NCBI GenBank assembly: GCA_020025425.1
Contig: JAHHSD010000036.1
Span: 1 to 19,448, forward strand
DNA: 19,448 nucleotides
Direction of reading: 5' to 3'
Source of the DNA: Oscillospiraceae bacterium
GTDB lineage: Bacteria; Bacillota; Clostridia; Oscillospirales; Oscillospiraceae
The notes under the pieces were generated by a model. The model did no database searches, had not been told where the DNA came from, and was given only the letters and a program-made list of their open reading frames with translations. Shown here piece by piece: positions 6,468 through 13,273 of this stretch. Position numbers and translations under genes: made by a program. Position 1 is the first letter of the stretch, and each line of letters begins with the position of its first letter.

Positions 6468-7427
6468 ATGAAAAAGTTAGTTGCTCTGCTTACGGCCGCT
6501 CTTATGCTGACCAGCCTCGCCGGCTGCAATAAGGAGCCCGCCGAAACCACCTACCCAGCCAAGGATCTGGAAATTGTGATCCCCTATAAGGTAGGCGGCA
6601 CCACCGACTTGGCTGTGCGCGGCGTCCTGGACGCCGTCTCCAAGGAGGTGCTTACCAAGTCTGTCAACGTGACCAACACCGTGGGCGGCTCCGGCCTGAT
6701 CGGTACCGAGGAATTCCTGGGCCATGACGCTGACGGCTACACCCTGGGCCTGGTCAACTGCGATCTGGTGCTCAACTACGTCAGCGGCGCCACTGACATC
6801 AACCCCTCCGAGCGCATGATCCCTCTGGCTGCCGTGGAGCAGGACCCGTATATGCTGCTGGGCAGCAAGACCGCCAGCTTCACCACCTTTGCTGAGTTCC
6901 TTGAGCAGGCCAAGGCCAACCCCGGCAAGATGGCCGTGGGCGTTACCGGCGTGGGTACCGTCCCCAACCTAATGGGCACCATCCTGCTCCAGGCCGGTCT
7001 GGATGTGCGCGTGATCCCCTATGACTCTGCCCCCGACGCGGTTGCCGCCGTTCTGGCCGGCGAGGCCGACCTGTGCATCTCCGCCATGGCCGGCGCTGTG
7101 GGTCAGATCAACTCCGGTGACCTGGTGCCCCTGGCAGTGACCACTTTGGACCGCTCTCAGGCCCTGCCCGATGTGCCCACCATGGCCGAGGTGGACGAGA
7201 TGTTCGCCGATGTGAACCTGCTCAGCTGGATCATGATCGCCCTGCCCGCCAACACCGATGAGTCCATTGTGACCTTCTGGAAGGACGCTCTGGCTGACGC
7301 CGTCGCCTCCGAGTCCTACGCCGAGACCCGCGAGAACTTCTACTTCGAGCCCATCACCATCGGCGCCGATGAGTTGGAGAGCTTCATTTCTGAGCAGGCT
7401 GCCTACTATCAGGAGCTGGTCGGCTGA
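6468..7427 (+). CDS. tctC: Tripartite tricarboxylate transporter substrate-binding lipoprotein TctC
   Basis: 319 aa from the ATG at 6468, preceded by GAGGAG. An upstream in-frame ATG at 6447 would spoil the signal peptide. The signal peptide ends in the lipobox LAGC with lipidated Cys20, so the protein is anchored outside the membrane. The mature part is a TctC/Bug-fold binding protein: IVIPYKVGGTTDLAVRG, then VTNTVGGSGLIGTEEF, GYTLGLV, and the late LPANTDESIVTFWKDAL block. TctC proteins capture small anions, classically carboxylates. The sulfolactate importer SlcHFG shows that TTT systems also take sulfonates. It is the first gene of tctCBA, divergent from the catabolic operon and probably under the same operators. 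It is separated from tctB by a strong stem-loop. Confidence 0.94.
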   Translation: MKKLVALLTAALMLTSLAGCNKEPAETTYPAKDLEIVIPYKVGGTTDLAVRGVLDAVSKEVLTKSVNVTNTVGGSGLIGTEEFLGHDADGYTLGLVNCDLVLNYVSGATDINPSERMIPLAAVEQDPYMLLGSKTASFTTFAEFLEQAKANPGKMAVGVTGVGTVPNLMGTILLQAGLDVRVIPYDSAPDAVAAVLAGEADLCISAMAGAVGQINSGDLVPLAVTTLDRSQALPDVPTMAEVDEMFADVNLLSWIMIALPANTDESIVTFWKDALADAVASESYAETRENFYFEPITIGADELESFISEQAAYYQELVG

Positions 7428-7451
7428 CGGCTGCACTATTTCTGTAAAATA

Positions 7452-7494
7452 AGAAGAGCGAAGAAGGGCTGCAACACCACTTCTTCGCTCTTCT
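7452..7494 (+). promoter_or_regulatory. Intercistronic stem-loop between tctC and tctB
   Basis: A perfect 15-bp stem, AGAAGAGCGAAGAAG (7452-7466) and CTTCTTCGCTCTTCT (7480-7494), with a 13-base loop and no U-tract. Such hairpins behind the binding-protein gene commonly protect the upstream mRNA or cause partial termination, giving more binding protein than membrane subunits. Confidence 0.8.
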
Positions 7495-7522
7495 CCCACC
7501 CAACCAAAGGGGAGACATCGAA

Positions 7523-7987
7523 ATGAAAAAGTACAACTATGGCATCTCTGTCCTGCTCATCCTCATCGCAGGGCTTATCATCCACAACTCTCTGCAGATG
7601 AACGAGTCTGTGTCAGGCACGGCCATGGGGCCCGGTGTGTGGCCCATCATCCTCAGTGTCGTCCTGGTGCTGCTGGCTGTGGTGCAGATCGTTCAGACCA
7701 TGCTGGGAAAAAACCATGAATCCGAAGAGAACCCCATTGATTTCAAATCCCCGGCCATGAAACGCATCTATATCACCGCCGCCCTGGTGGTCGTGTTCGC
7801 TGTACTCCTCAAGGTGCTGGGCTTCTACATCGCGATGGCCTTCCTGCTGATCGCAGTTATGTATCTGCTGGGCGAACGAAATCCCCGCGCCCTGGTTCTG
7901 GTCCCTGCCGGTATCCTGATCTTTATTTACATCGTGTTCGTCGTGCTGCTCAAGCTGAACATGCCCGGCGGGCTGATCTTCCAGTAA
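7523..7987 (+). CDS. tctB: Tripartite tricarboxylate transporter small membrane subunit TctB
   Basis: 154 aa with four hydrophobic segments (about 7-24, 38-57, 83-103 and 109-146 as a pair), the usual size and topology of TctB. The start of the second segment carries the family pattern GPGVWPIILSVVLVLLAVVQIVQ. The ATG at 7523 has GGGGAGA ten bases upstream. It lies 95 bases after tctC, behind the stem-loop, and 21 bases before tctA. TctB is the small, poorly conserved partner of TctA in the inner-membrane complex. The identification rests on size, topology and position between tctC and tctA, which together are strong. Confidence 0.92.
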   Translation: MKKYNYGISVLLILIAGLIIHNSLQMNESVSGTAMGPGVWPIILSVVLVLLAVVQIVQTMLGKNHESEENPIDFKSPAMKRIYITAALVVVFAVLLKVLGFYIAMAFLLIAVMYLLGERNPRALVLVPAGILIFIYIVFVVLLKLNMPGGLIFQ

Positions 7988-8008
7988 GGGTGAGAGGAGA
8001 ATCACATA

Positions 8009-9493
8009 ATGCTTGATATTATTTTAACTGTGTTTCAGCCCATCAATCTGCTTTTGATTTTTGTGGGATCCCTTGCCGGTATCTTTGTGGGCGCAATGCC
8101 CGGCCTGTCCTCCATTATGGGTTTGAGTTTGCTGCTCCCGCTGACTCTAAAGTTTGACAGCACTGCCGGCATCCTGATGCTACTGGGCGTGTTCTGCGGT
8201 GCCATCTACGGCGGCTCCATCACCGCCATTCTTATCAAGACGCCCGGTACGGCAAACTCTGCCGCCACCGTTCTTGACGGCTACCCCCTGACTCAGAAGG
8301 GCCAGGCAGCCAAGGCTCTGGGCGTGTCCACCTTTGCCTCCACCTTTGGTGGAATTTTCAGCGCCATCATGCTGTTGTGGACCGCGCCTCTGCTGTCCAA
8401 GGTGGCTCTGTCCTTTACCTCCCCTGAGTACTTCTCGCTGGCCATCTTCGGCCTGAGCATGGTCACCAGCCTGAGCTCCAAAAACGTGACTAAGGGCCTG
8501 ATCAGTGCTGTCGTCGGCTTACTGATGGCCACTGTGGGCATGGATGCCCTCACGGGCGCCAAGCGATTCACTTTCGACTCCACCTATCTGCTGGGCGGCA
8601 TCACCATGGTCCCTGTGCTGATCGGTCTATACGCCTTCTCTCAGGGCCTGATCAACATTGAGAACAATGATGCACAGCACAAAGTCACCAGCGAAACCAT
8701 CCGCCGCACCTTCCCCAGCCGCAAGATCATTAAGCGCATTTTCCCCACCATCCTGCGCTCCAGCGCCATTGGCACACTGATTGGTGCTATCCCTGGCACC
8801 GGCGGCGACATCGCCTCTTGGCTGGCCTACAATGAGACCAAGCGCTGGGATAAGCACCCCGAGGAGTTCGGCACCGGCCGCATTGAGGGCGTCGCAGCCC
8901 CAGAGGCCGCCAACAACGCCGTCTCCGGCGGCACCCTGATCCCCCTGCTGACCCTGGGTATCCCCGGTGATGCAGGCACCGCTGTGATGCTGGGTGCTCT
9001 GATGATGCAGGGAGTGGTGCCCGGTCCCCTGCTGTTCACCAACGAGCAGGGCAAGGTCTATACCATTATTTTCGGCCTCTTTGTGGCCAACCTGTTCATG
9101 GGGGTGCTCGGTTTCCTGGGCATCCGCCTGTTTGCCAAGGTGGGCGACGTGCCCAACAAGTACCTCACCCCTATCGTGTTTGCATTCTGCATCGTGGGTA
9201 CTTATGCCCTGAACAACAGCATCAATGACATCTTCCTCATGTTGATCATCGGCGCTATCGCCTTCTTCATGATCAAGCTGGACTATCCTACGCCTCCTCT
9301 GATCCTCGGTTTGATCCTGGGCGGCACTTTGGAGAAAAACATGAACCGCGCCCTCCTTGTCAGCAAAGGCAGCTTCTCAATTTTCTTTACCCGGCCCATT
9401 TCCCTGGCCCTGCTGCTGATTGCATTCTGCTCCGTTTTCCTCCCTATGATCCTCACTGTGATCCGGAAGCACAGAGCGGCAGCAAAGTCTTGA
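8009..9493 (+). CDS. tctA: Tripartite tricarboxylate transporter large membrane subunit TctA
   Basis: 494 aa, the usual length, with about twelve membrane helices. Both TctA signature loops are present. One is GIFVGAMPGLSSIMGLSLLLPL near 25-46. The other is GTLIGAIPGTGGDIASWLAYNETKR near 254-278, followed by GVAAPEAANNAVSGG and LTLGIPGD. The PG-containing loops form the substrate path of this ion-gradient-driven symporter family. The ATG at 8009 has GAGAGGAG upstream. It is the last gene of the operon, followed by a hairpin at 9548-9583. Divergent transcription from the transketolase/isomerase/ADH operon makes this transporter the likely entry route for that pathway's substrate, probably an anion. 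Confidence 0.95.
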   Translation: MLDIILTVFQPINLLLIFVGSLAGIFVGAMPGLSSIMGLSLLLPLTLKFDSTAGILMLLGVFCGAIYGGSITAILIKTPGTANSAATVLDGYPLTQKGQAAKALGVSTFASTFGGIFSAIMLLWTAPLLSKVALSFTSPEYFSLAIFGLSMVTSLSSKNVTKGLISAVVGLLMATVGMDALTGAKRFTFDSTYLLGGITMVPVLIGLYAFSQGLINIENNDAQHKVTSETIRRTFPSRKIIKRIFPTILRSSAIGTLIGAIPGTGGDIASWLAYNETKRWDKHPEEFGTGRIEGVAAPEAANNAVSGGTLIPLLTLGIPGDAGTAVMLGALMMQGVVPGPLLFTNEQGKVYTIIFGLFVANLFMGVLGFLGIRLFAKVGDVPNKYLTPIVFAFCIVGTYALNNSINDIFLMLIIGAIAFFMIKLDYPTPPLILGLILGGTLEKNMNRALLVSKGSFSIFFTRPISLALLLIAFCSVFLPMILTVIRKHRAAAKS

Positions 9494-9547
9494 TAACCAC
9501 TTAAAAGCAAATTCTGACCTCCTTGTTTTTTAAAGTGAAATATCATC

Positions 9548-9583
9548 ATACCCTGCCTGTACCGAAAGGTTCAGGCAGGGTAT
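9548..9583 (+). terminator. Terminator-like hairpin after tctA
   Basis: A 12-bp stem, ATACCCTGCCTG and CAGGCAGGGTAT, extended after one mismatch by ACC-GAAA-GGT with a GNRA tetraloop. It lies 55 bases after the tctA stop. The following bases are not a clear T-run, so termination may be partial. Confidence 0.7.
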
Positions 9584-10085
9584 CTTCATGGTACGAAGAT
9601 CGCTTCATTCAGGCCGCTGTGCGATCCAGAAAACTGGGAAAAAGGCCGATCATAGTGCGGAGAATTGTCAGCGCACCATAAATTTGTACTTGGACTGAGC
9701 ATTTTAATAAAACAAATTTCTCTGTGATGGAAGAACCGATTTGAAACCTTTTGGAGAATTGACAGTCAATGTTTTTTCACTAATCCAATGTCGGATTCAA
9801 ACCACCCGTCCCTCTTTGGTGTTTTCTGACCAAGGGACGCATGGATGGGGCTGGGCCAAGACAGCGTACGGAGAGTTTTGACCAAAATATAATTGAGACT
9901 AAAAAGGCAAGTCAATGAATATGGACATTGATATAAAACCATTTGAGTATCTGGAATTCGATGAAAATTATGCCATGGCTGTAAAAGGTACAGGTTCATA
10001 CAGCGCCGGTGCGAAATCGTACTGGTCAGTGACAGAAAACAGTAAGTGTTAGCATGCTTGCTCTTTTTTGGTGATCGGCCCAAAA
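9584..10085. other. About 500-base mostly non-coding stretch with several small palindromes
   Basis: No full-length gene is visible on either strand. It contains a perfect palindrome ATTGAC-A-GTCAAT (9758-9770), a small repeat AATCC-N6-GGATT (9782-9797), and a bulged hairpin CGTCCC/TTGGT with ACCAA/GGGACG (9807-9839). A lone -10-like TATAAT (9888-9893) precedes a 45-residue ORF. Base composition is more AT-rich than the neighbours. The stretch could be a decayed gene or insertion site, or it could hold a small RNA. Confidence 0.4.
9915..10052 (+). CDS. Small unrecognised ORF, possibly a gene remnant
   Basis: 45 aa, beginning MNMDIDIKPFEYLEFDENYA and ending YWSVTENSKC. I do not recognise a family. 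The composition is protein-like (acidic and aromatic, no low complexity). The Shine-Dalgarno is weak (AAAAAGGCA, eight bases upstream), and only a -10-like TATAAT at 9888 is visible. It could be the 5' remnant of a larger, lost gene, a small independent protein, or chance. Confidence 0.3.
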   Translation: MNMDIDIKPFEYLEFDENYAMAVKGTGSYSAGAKSYWSVTENSKC

Positions 10086-10088
10086 TAA

Positions 10089-10116
10089 AAAGGCCGCCGT
10101 TAAAACGGCGGCCTTT
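10089..10116 (-). terminator. Terminator of the second EamA gene
   Basis: A perfect 12-bp stem, AAAGGCCGCCGT and ACGGCGGCCTTT, with a 4-base loop. In the minus direction it is followed by TTTTATTTT, and it lies 12 bases past the stop of the EamA gene. Confidence 0.9.
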
Positions 10117-10128
10117 GAGGAAATCTGG

Positions 10129-11049
10129 TCAGGAGTGGGAGTTCACAGCATCCTCCTCGGACTGCGCGGTCTTTTTGCGCAGGAAGGAGAACCTGGTTTC
10201 GGAGCACAGCACAGCGACAAAGATACAGCAGAAGCCAAGGGCCATCTGGAGGGTGACCTCATCGCCATAGCAGAGGACGGAGAAGAGCACCCCGAACACC
10301 GACTCCAGGGACAGGATGACGGCGGCGGAGGAGGGATCGGACCAGACCGCGCCCACATTCTGGAACAGCAGGGCCACTGTGGTGGCCATGACGCACAGAT
10401 AGAGCAGGGGCAAAAAGACGGAGGGATCGGTGATGGCCTGAGCGGGGAAGGTCTCGGTGAAGAGACCGCCCAGCAGGGCGTACAGCCCGGCGAAGGCGAA
10501 CTGGAACACGGTGAGCAGACAGACGTCCTTGCCGGGGGAGAGCTTGGCAACTGCCACAATGTGGCCGGCATAGAAGAAGGCGCAGATCAGGGTGAGCAGG
10601 TCACCGAAGTTGATGGACAGGTCCCCGTTCAGAGAGACCAGACCCACGCCGGTGATGCACAGCAGAGCGGCGGCGATGTTATACCGGTCAGGCCGCTGTC
10701 CTGCCGCCGCCCAGTAGAGGAAGGGGACAATGACGCAGTAGACGGCGGTGAGGAAGGCGTTTTTCGACGGCGTGGTGTAGGTCAGGCCGAAGGTCTGGAC
10801 CGAGTAGGCCAGAAACAGACAGGCGCCCACAATGGCCCCGCGCCAGAGGTAGTCCGCGGTGAAGAGCTTCCATTTTTTGTGGAAAACCAGGGCCAGCAAA
10901 ATGGCACCCGCCGCGAATCGGATGGCCAGCAGATAAAAGACGGGCATCACATCCAGCGCATTTTTCATAATAAAGAAGGAGGTGCCCCAGATCAGGGCGG
11001 CGGCAAACAGCATGGGTTTGGCTAATTTTTTCATTGTCTCTGGTTTCAT
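10129..11049 (-). CDS. EamA/DMT-superfamily permease (second copy type)
   Basis: 306 aa with about ten hydrophobic segments in two EamA repeats. The first begins LFAAALIWGTSFFIMKNALDVMPVFYLLAIRF, with the common WG.SF motif and a following conserved Arg. The second ends LSLESVFGVLFSVLCYGDEVT, another family signature (LE.VF......GE). The start at 11049 has AGGAG about 13 bases upstream. An in-frame ATG at 11034 (MKKLAKP) is an alternative. It is not closely similar to the EamA protein at 1777-2685 and belongs to the RhaT/YdcZ-like metabolite exporter group. It stands alone between its own terminator and the divergent glycosylase gene, so context does not suggest a substrate. Confidence 0.9.
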   Translation of the reverse strand: MKPETMKKLAKPMLFAAALIWGTSFFIMKNALDVMPVFYLLAIRFAAGAILLALVFHKKWKLFTADYLWRGAIVGACLFLAYSVQTFGLTYTTPSKNAFLTAVYCVIVPFLYWAAAGQRPDRYNIAAALLCITGVGLVSLNGDLSINFGDLLTLICAFFYAGHIVAVAKLSPGKDVCLLTVFQFAFAGLYALLGGLFTETFPAQAITDPSVFLPLLYLCVMATTVALLFQNVGAVWSDPSSAAVILSLESVFGVLFSVLCYGDEVTLQMALGFCCIFVAVLCSETRFSFLRKKTAQSEEDAVNSHS

Positions 11050-11069
11050 CGTAGATCACAACTCCTGGA

Positions 11070-11098
11070 TTGAAAATCAAATCGGGATATGGTAGCAT
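11070..11098 (+). promoter_or_regulatory. Possible promoter of the glycosylase gene, with overlapping palindrome
   Basis: TTGAAA (11070-11075), 17 bases, TAGCAT (11093-11098), about 40 bases before the start codon. The -10 overlaps a perfect palindrome GATATG-GTAG-CATATC (11086-11101), which could be an operator between the divergent genes. The -10 match is only moderate. Confidence 0.4.
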
Positions 11099-11140
11099 AT
11101 CGAAAACGGCATCCTGCCGAGGAAACGCGGAGGTGAAGCT

Positions 11141-11743
11141 ATGGCACAGGAAAAACTGAGCCGGGATTTTTACGACCGGGACACCCTGGAGGTGGCGAAA
11201 GCGCTGCTGGGGAAGCGGCTGGTGCGGGTACTGCCAGACGGCGAGCGGCTGGTCTGCCGCATCACTGAGACCGAGGCCTATATCGGCCGCTGCGACAAGG
11301 CGTGCCACGCCTATGGGGGGCGGCGGACCAAGCGGACCGAGACCCTCTACGCCCCGCCGGGCACCGCCTATGTCTATTTGATCTATGGCATGTACTCCTG
11401 TCTCAACCTGGTCACTGAGGGTGAGGGGGAGGCAGCCGCGGTGCTGATCCGGGGGCTGGAGCCCGTGGAGGGGACCGAGCGGATGGCCCGAAACCGGTTT
11501 GGCTGCGGGGCGGCGGATATGACCGCCTGCCAGCGGAAAAACTTTCTGAACGGGCCGGGAAAGCTGTGCCGGGCCCTGGAGATCACCAGGGAGCAGAACG
11601 GCCTGGACCTGCTGGGGGAAGAGCTGTATCTGCTGAACAGTCCCGAGCCGGACCGGGCGAAAATCTGCACCGGGCCGCGCATCGGCATCGACTACGCGGA
11701 GGAGGCTGTCCACTTTCCCTGGCGCTTCTGGCTGGCGGACTAG
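11141..11743 (+). CDS. mpg: DNA-3-methyladenine glycosylase (AAG/MPG family)
   Basis: 200 aa, full length for bacterial AAG-type glycosylases, which excise alkylated purines and hypoxanthine in base-excision repair. The active-site block ITETEAYIG carries catalytic Glu45 (matching human Glu125) and Tyr47, with His56 in ACHAYGG. YAPPGTAYVYLIYGMYSCLN (70-89) forms the damage-binding wall. The NGPGKLCRAL block near 138-147 and the terminal GPRIGIDYAEE block are typical. The ATG at 11141 has GGAGGTGA seven bases upstream. Its stop codon overlaps the stop of the convergent aroK inside the four bases CTAG, leaving no room for a terminator between them. Confidence 0.96.
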   Translation: MAQEKLSRDFYDRDTLEVAKALLGKRLVRVLPDGERLVCRITETEAYIGRCDKACHAYGGRRTKRTETLYAPPGTAYVYLIYGMYSCLNLVTEGEGEAAAVLIRGLEPVEGTERMARNRFGCGAADMTACQRKNFLNGPGKLCRALEITREQNGLDLLGEELYLLNSPEPDRAKICTGPRIGIDYAEEAVHFPWRFWLAD

Positions 11744-12264
11744 CGCTCCAGAAAGTCCTGCCACCGGTGCAGGATGGCCTGGACTGTGGCCTGGGGGGAG
11801 GAGAAGTCGCGGACCACGGCGTGGGCCGCCTGCTGATAGAGGGGCCGCCGGGCCAGGGCCAGAGCCTGAAAGGCCGCCGGTCCGTTCTGGGCCAGGGGGC
11901 GGTCCCGGAGACTTTCGTCCCGGAAAATTTCCTCCGACGGGCGGTCCAGCCAGACCACGAAGCCGGTGGCCCGCAGGGCCCGGACGTTTTCCGGGCGGAG
12001 GACGGTGCCGCCGCCGGTGGCGATGACCAGATTTGTGCGTTGGGCCTGTTCCCGGACGGCGTCGGCCTCCAGCTGGCGGAAGAAGGCCTCGCCCCGCTGG
12101 GCGAAAATCGATGAAATGGGGCAGCCGGTCCGCTGGATGATCAGGGTATCCAGGTCCACCAGCGTGTGGTCCAGCTCCTGGGCCAGGATTCTGGCACAGG
12201 TGGATTTGCCGCTGCCCATCATGCCGATGAGGACGAGATTTTTTTCAGATAAAAGCCGGGGCAT
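11740..12264 (-). CDS. aroK: Shikimate kinase
   Basis: 174 aa, the standard length. Phosphorylates shikimate at the 3-hydroxyl with ATP, the fifth step of the chorismate pathway. Walker A is GMMGSGKS (14-21). The shikimate/Mg site is DLDTLI (Asp37, Asp39). FAQRGEAFFRQLE (54-66) holds the conserved arginines Arg57 and Arg63. ATGGGTV (82-88) is the glycine-rich shikimate loop, and the LID region is RDESLRDRPLAQN. The ATG at 12264 follows AAGGGGG. It is transcribed alone, away from the other aro genes, from a promoter at 12306-12333, and converges on the glycosylase gene with overlapping stops. Confidence 0.96.
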   Translation of the reverse strand: MPRLLSEKNLVLIGMMGSGKSTCARILAQELDHTLVDLDTLIIQRTGCPISSIFAQRGEAFFRQLEADAVREQAQRTNLVIATGGGTVLRPENVRALRATGFVVWLDRPSEEIFRDESLRDRPLAQNGPAAFQALALARRPLYQQAAHAVVRDFSSPQATVQAILHRWQDFLER

Positions 12265-12305
12265 GGTCCGCCCCCTTTCCGGGAGAAATGAATGAAATCC
12301 ACGAT

Positions 12306-12333
12306 ATTATAGCATATTCGTATAAAAATGCAA
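12306..12333 (-). promoter_or_regulatory. Promoter of aroK
   Basis: Minus-strand -35 TTGCAT (12333-12328), 16-base spacer, -10 TATAAT (12311-12306), about 40 bases before the aroK start. Confidence 0.6.
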
Positions 12334-12401
12334 TGGGTTCCTGTCAGACGGCGGGAGAAAAGAGCCGAAAAGGCGGGAAACTATGAGAAGGAGAAGCATC
12401 T

Positions 12402-13028
12402 ATGAGCTTGACTGAACTGAGTGTGACCCAATTTACCGACCAGATGGCCTCCAGTGCCCCCACTCCGGGTGGAGGTTCTGCCGCCGCCGCCCAGGGAGCT
12501 CAGGGGGCCGCCCTGTCCGCCATGGTGTGTGCCCTGACCCTGGGAAAGGAGCGGTACGCCGCCCACCAGGCGCTGGTCCAGGAGAAGAACACAGCGCTGA
12601 ACCGGCTGAAGGATCAGCTGCTGGAGCTGGTGGAGAAGGATGTGCAGGCCTTTCGGGCCATCTCCGCCGTCTACGCCATGGCAAAGGGGACGGAGGAGGA
12701 GAAGGCCGCCCGGGCGGCCGCCATGGACCTGGCCCTGCAGGGCGGGGTCCAGCCCCCGCTGGAGACTATGGAGCTGTGCCTGGAGGCCCTGGAGCACACC
12801 GGGGCCTTGGTGGGCAGGAGCAACGTGAGTGCATCCAGTGACCTGGGGGTGGCGGCGGTTACCCTGCGCTCCGCCATCCGGGGGGCCTGGCTCAACGTGG
12901 TCATCAACCTGGGGGGGATTCGGGACCCAGAGCTGGTCCGGGCCTGCCGCAGCAGGGGGGAGCGGGTGCTGGAGCGGGCGCTCCCTCTGGCCGATGATAT
13001 TTATGAGCGGGTGCTGGAGGGGCTGTGA
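12402..13028 (+). CDS. fchA: Formimidoyl/methenyl-tetrahydrofolate cyclodeaminase-cyclohydrolase family protein
   Basis: 208 aa, matching the FTCD C-domain/FchA family, a helical protein that acts on formimino-THF or 5,10-methenyl-THF. The signature APTPGGGSAAAAQGAQGAALSAMV near 19-42 forms the folate site. DLALQGGVQPPLETMELC (107-124) and NVSASSDLGVAAVTLRSAIRGAWLNV (140-165) are the other conserved blocks. The ATG at 12402 has GAAGGAGAAG upstream. It lies 245 bases before fhs, which has its own promoter and ZTP riboswitch. Together they supply and interconvert one-carbon folates, as in purine-fermenting or acetogenic clostridia. Whether its natural role is cyclodeaminase or cyclohydrolase is not visible from sequence. 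Confidence 0.93.
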   Translation: MSLTELSVTQFTDQMASSAPTPGGGSAAAAQGAQGAALSAMVCALTLGKERYAAHQALVQEKNTALNRLKDQLLELVEKDVQAFRAISAVYAMAKGTEEEKAARAAAMDLALQGGVQPPLETMELCLEALEHTGALVGRSNVSASSDLGVAAVTLRSAIRGAWLNVVINLGGIRDPELVRACRSRGERVLERALPLADDIYERVLEGL

Positions 13029-13058
13029 CCTGCCGGCCTGAAAATGGGAGAAACAGGC

Positions 13059-13087
13059 TTGACGAAGGAAAACGGGTGTGATATGCT
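13059..13087 (+). promoter_or_regulatory. Promoter of the ZTP riboswitch-fhs unit
   Basis: -35 TTGACG (13059-13064), exactly 17 bases, -10 TATGCT (13082-13087). The predicted start is near 13094, about 30 bases before the riboswitch. Confidence 0.7.
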
Positions 13088-13123
13088 GAATCTAACCAGT
13101 GAGACACAGTCTGTCTTAGTGGA

Positions 13124-13203
13124 GGCGATACGACTGACGGAAGTGGACAGGACCACATGAAGTATCGCCGGGCGCAGAACGCCCCAATGCCGACCGTCTG
13201 GGC
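13124..13203 (+). ncRNA. ZTP/ZMP riboswitch (pfl motif)
   Basis: P1 is GGCGATAC (13124-13131) with GTATCGCC (13162-13169), enclosing the conserved CGACTGACGG and a small GTGG/CCAC hairpin. The linker hairpin GGGCG/CGCCC (13170-13184) follows. The conserved 3' domain CCGACCGTCTGGGC (13190-13203) comes last, and its CCGTC can form the family's pseudoknot with GACGG (13136-13140). The class senses the purine intermediate ZTP/ZMP, which rises when 10-formyl-THF is short, and switches one-carbon genes on. Here it precedes fhs. The 3' domain shares GGGC with the terminator stem at 13200, as expected for a transcriptional ON switch. Confidence 0.9.
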
Positions 13204-13230
13204 GCACTGAGGAATCGGTGCGCCCTTTTT
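13200..13230 (+). terminator. Riboswitch-controlled terminator before fhs
   Basis: A perfect 8-bp stem, GGGCGCAC (13200-13207) and GTGCGCCC (13218-13225), followed by TTTTT. Its 5' arm overlaps the last bases of the ZTP aptamer, so ligand-bound aptamer and terminator exclude each other. Confidence 0.9.
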
Positions 13231-13273
13231 GTATCTATGGGCCGCCGAAGAAATAAAAGGAGACAGGAACACC

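Noticed and set aside
9766..10083. 105-residue minus-strand ORF in the gap after tctA
   Set aside because: It overlaps the hairpins and the EamA terminator, has no plausible ribosome binding site, and its translation looks like no known family.
13229..13273. N-terminal extension of fhs from a TTG at 13229
   Set aside because: That codon lies in the terminator T-run of the riboswitch. The ATG at 13274 has a good ribosome binding site and starts the conserved protein.
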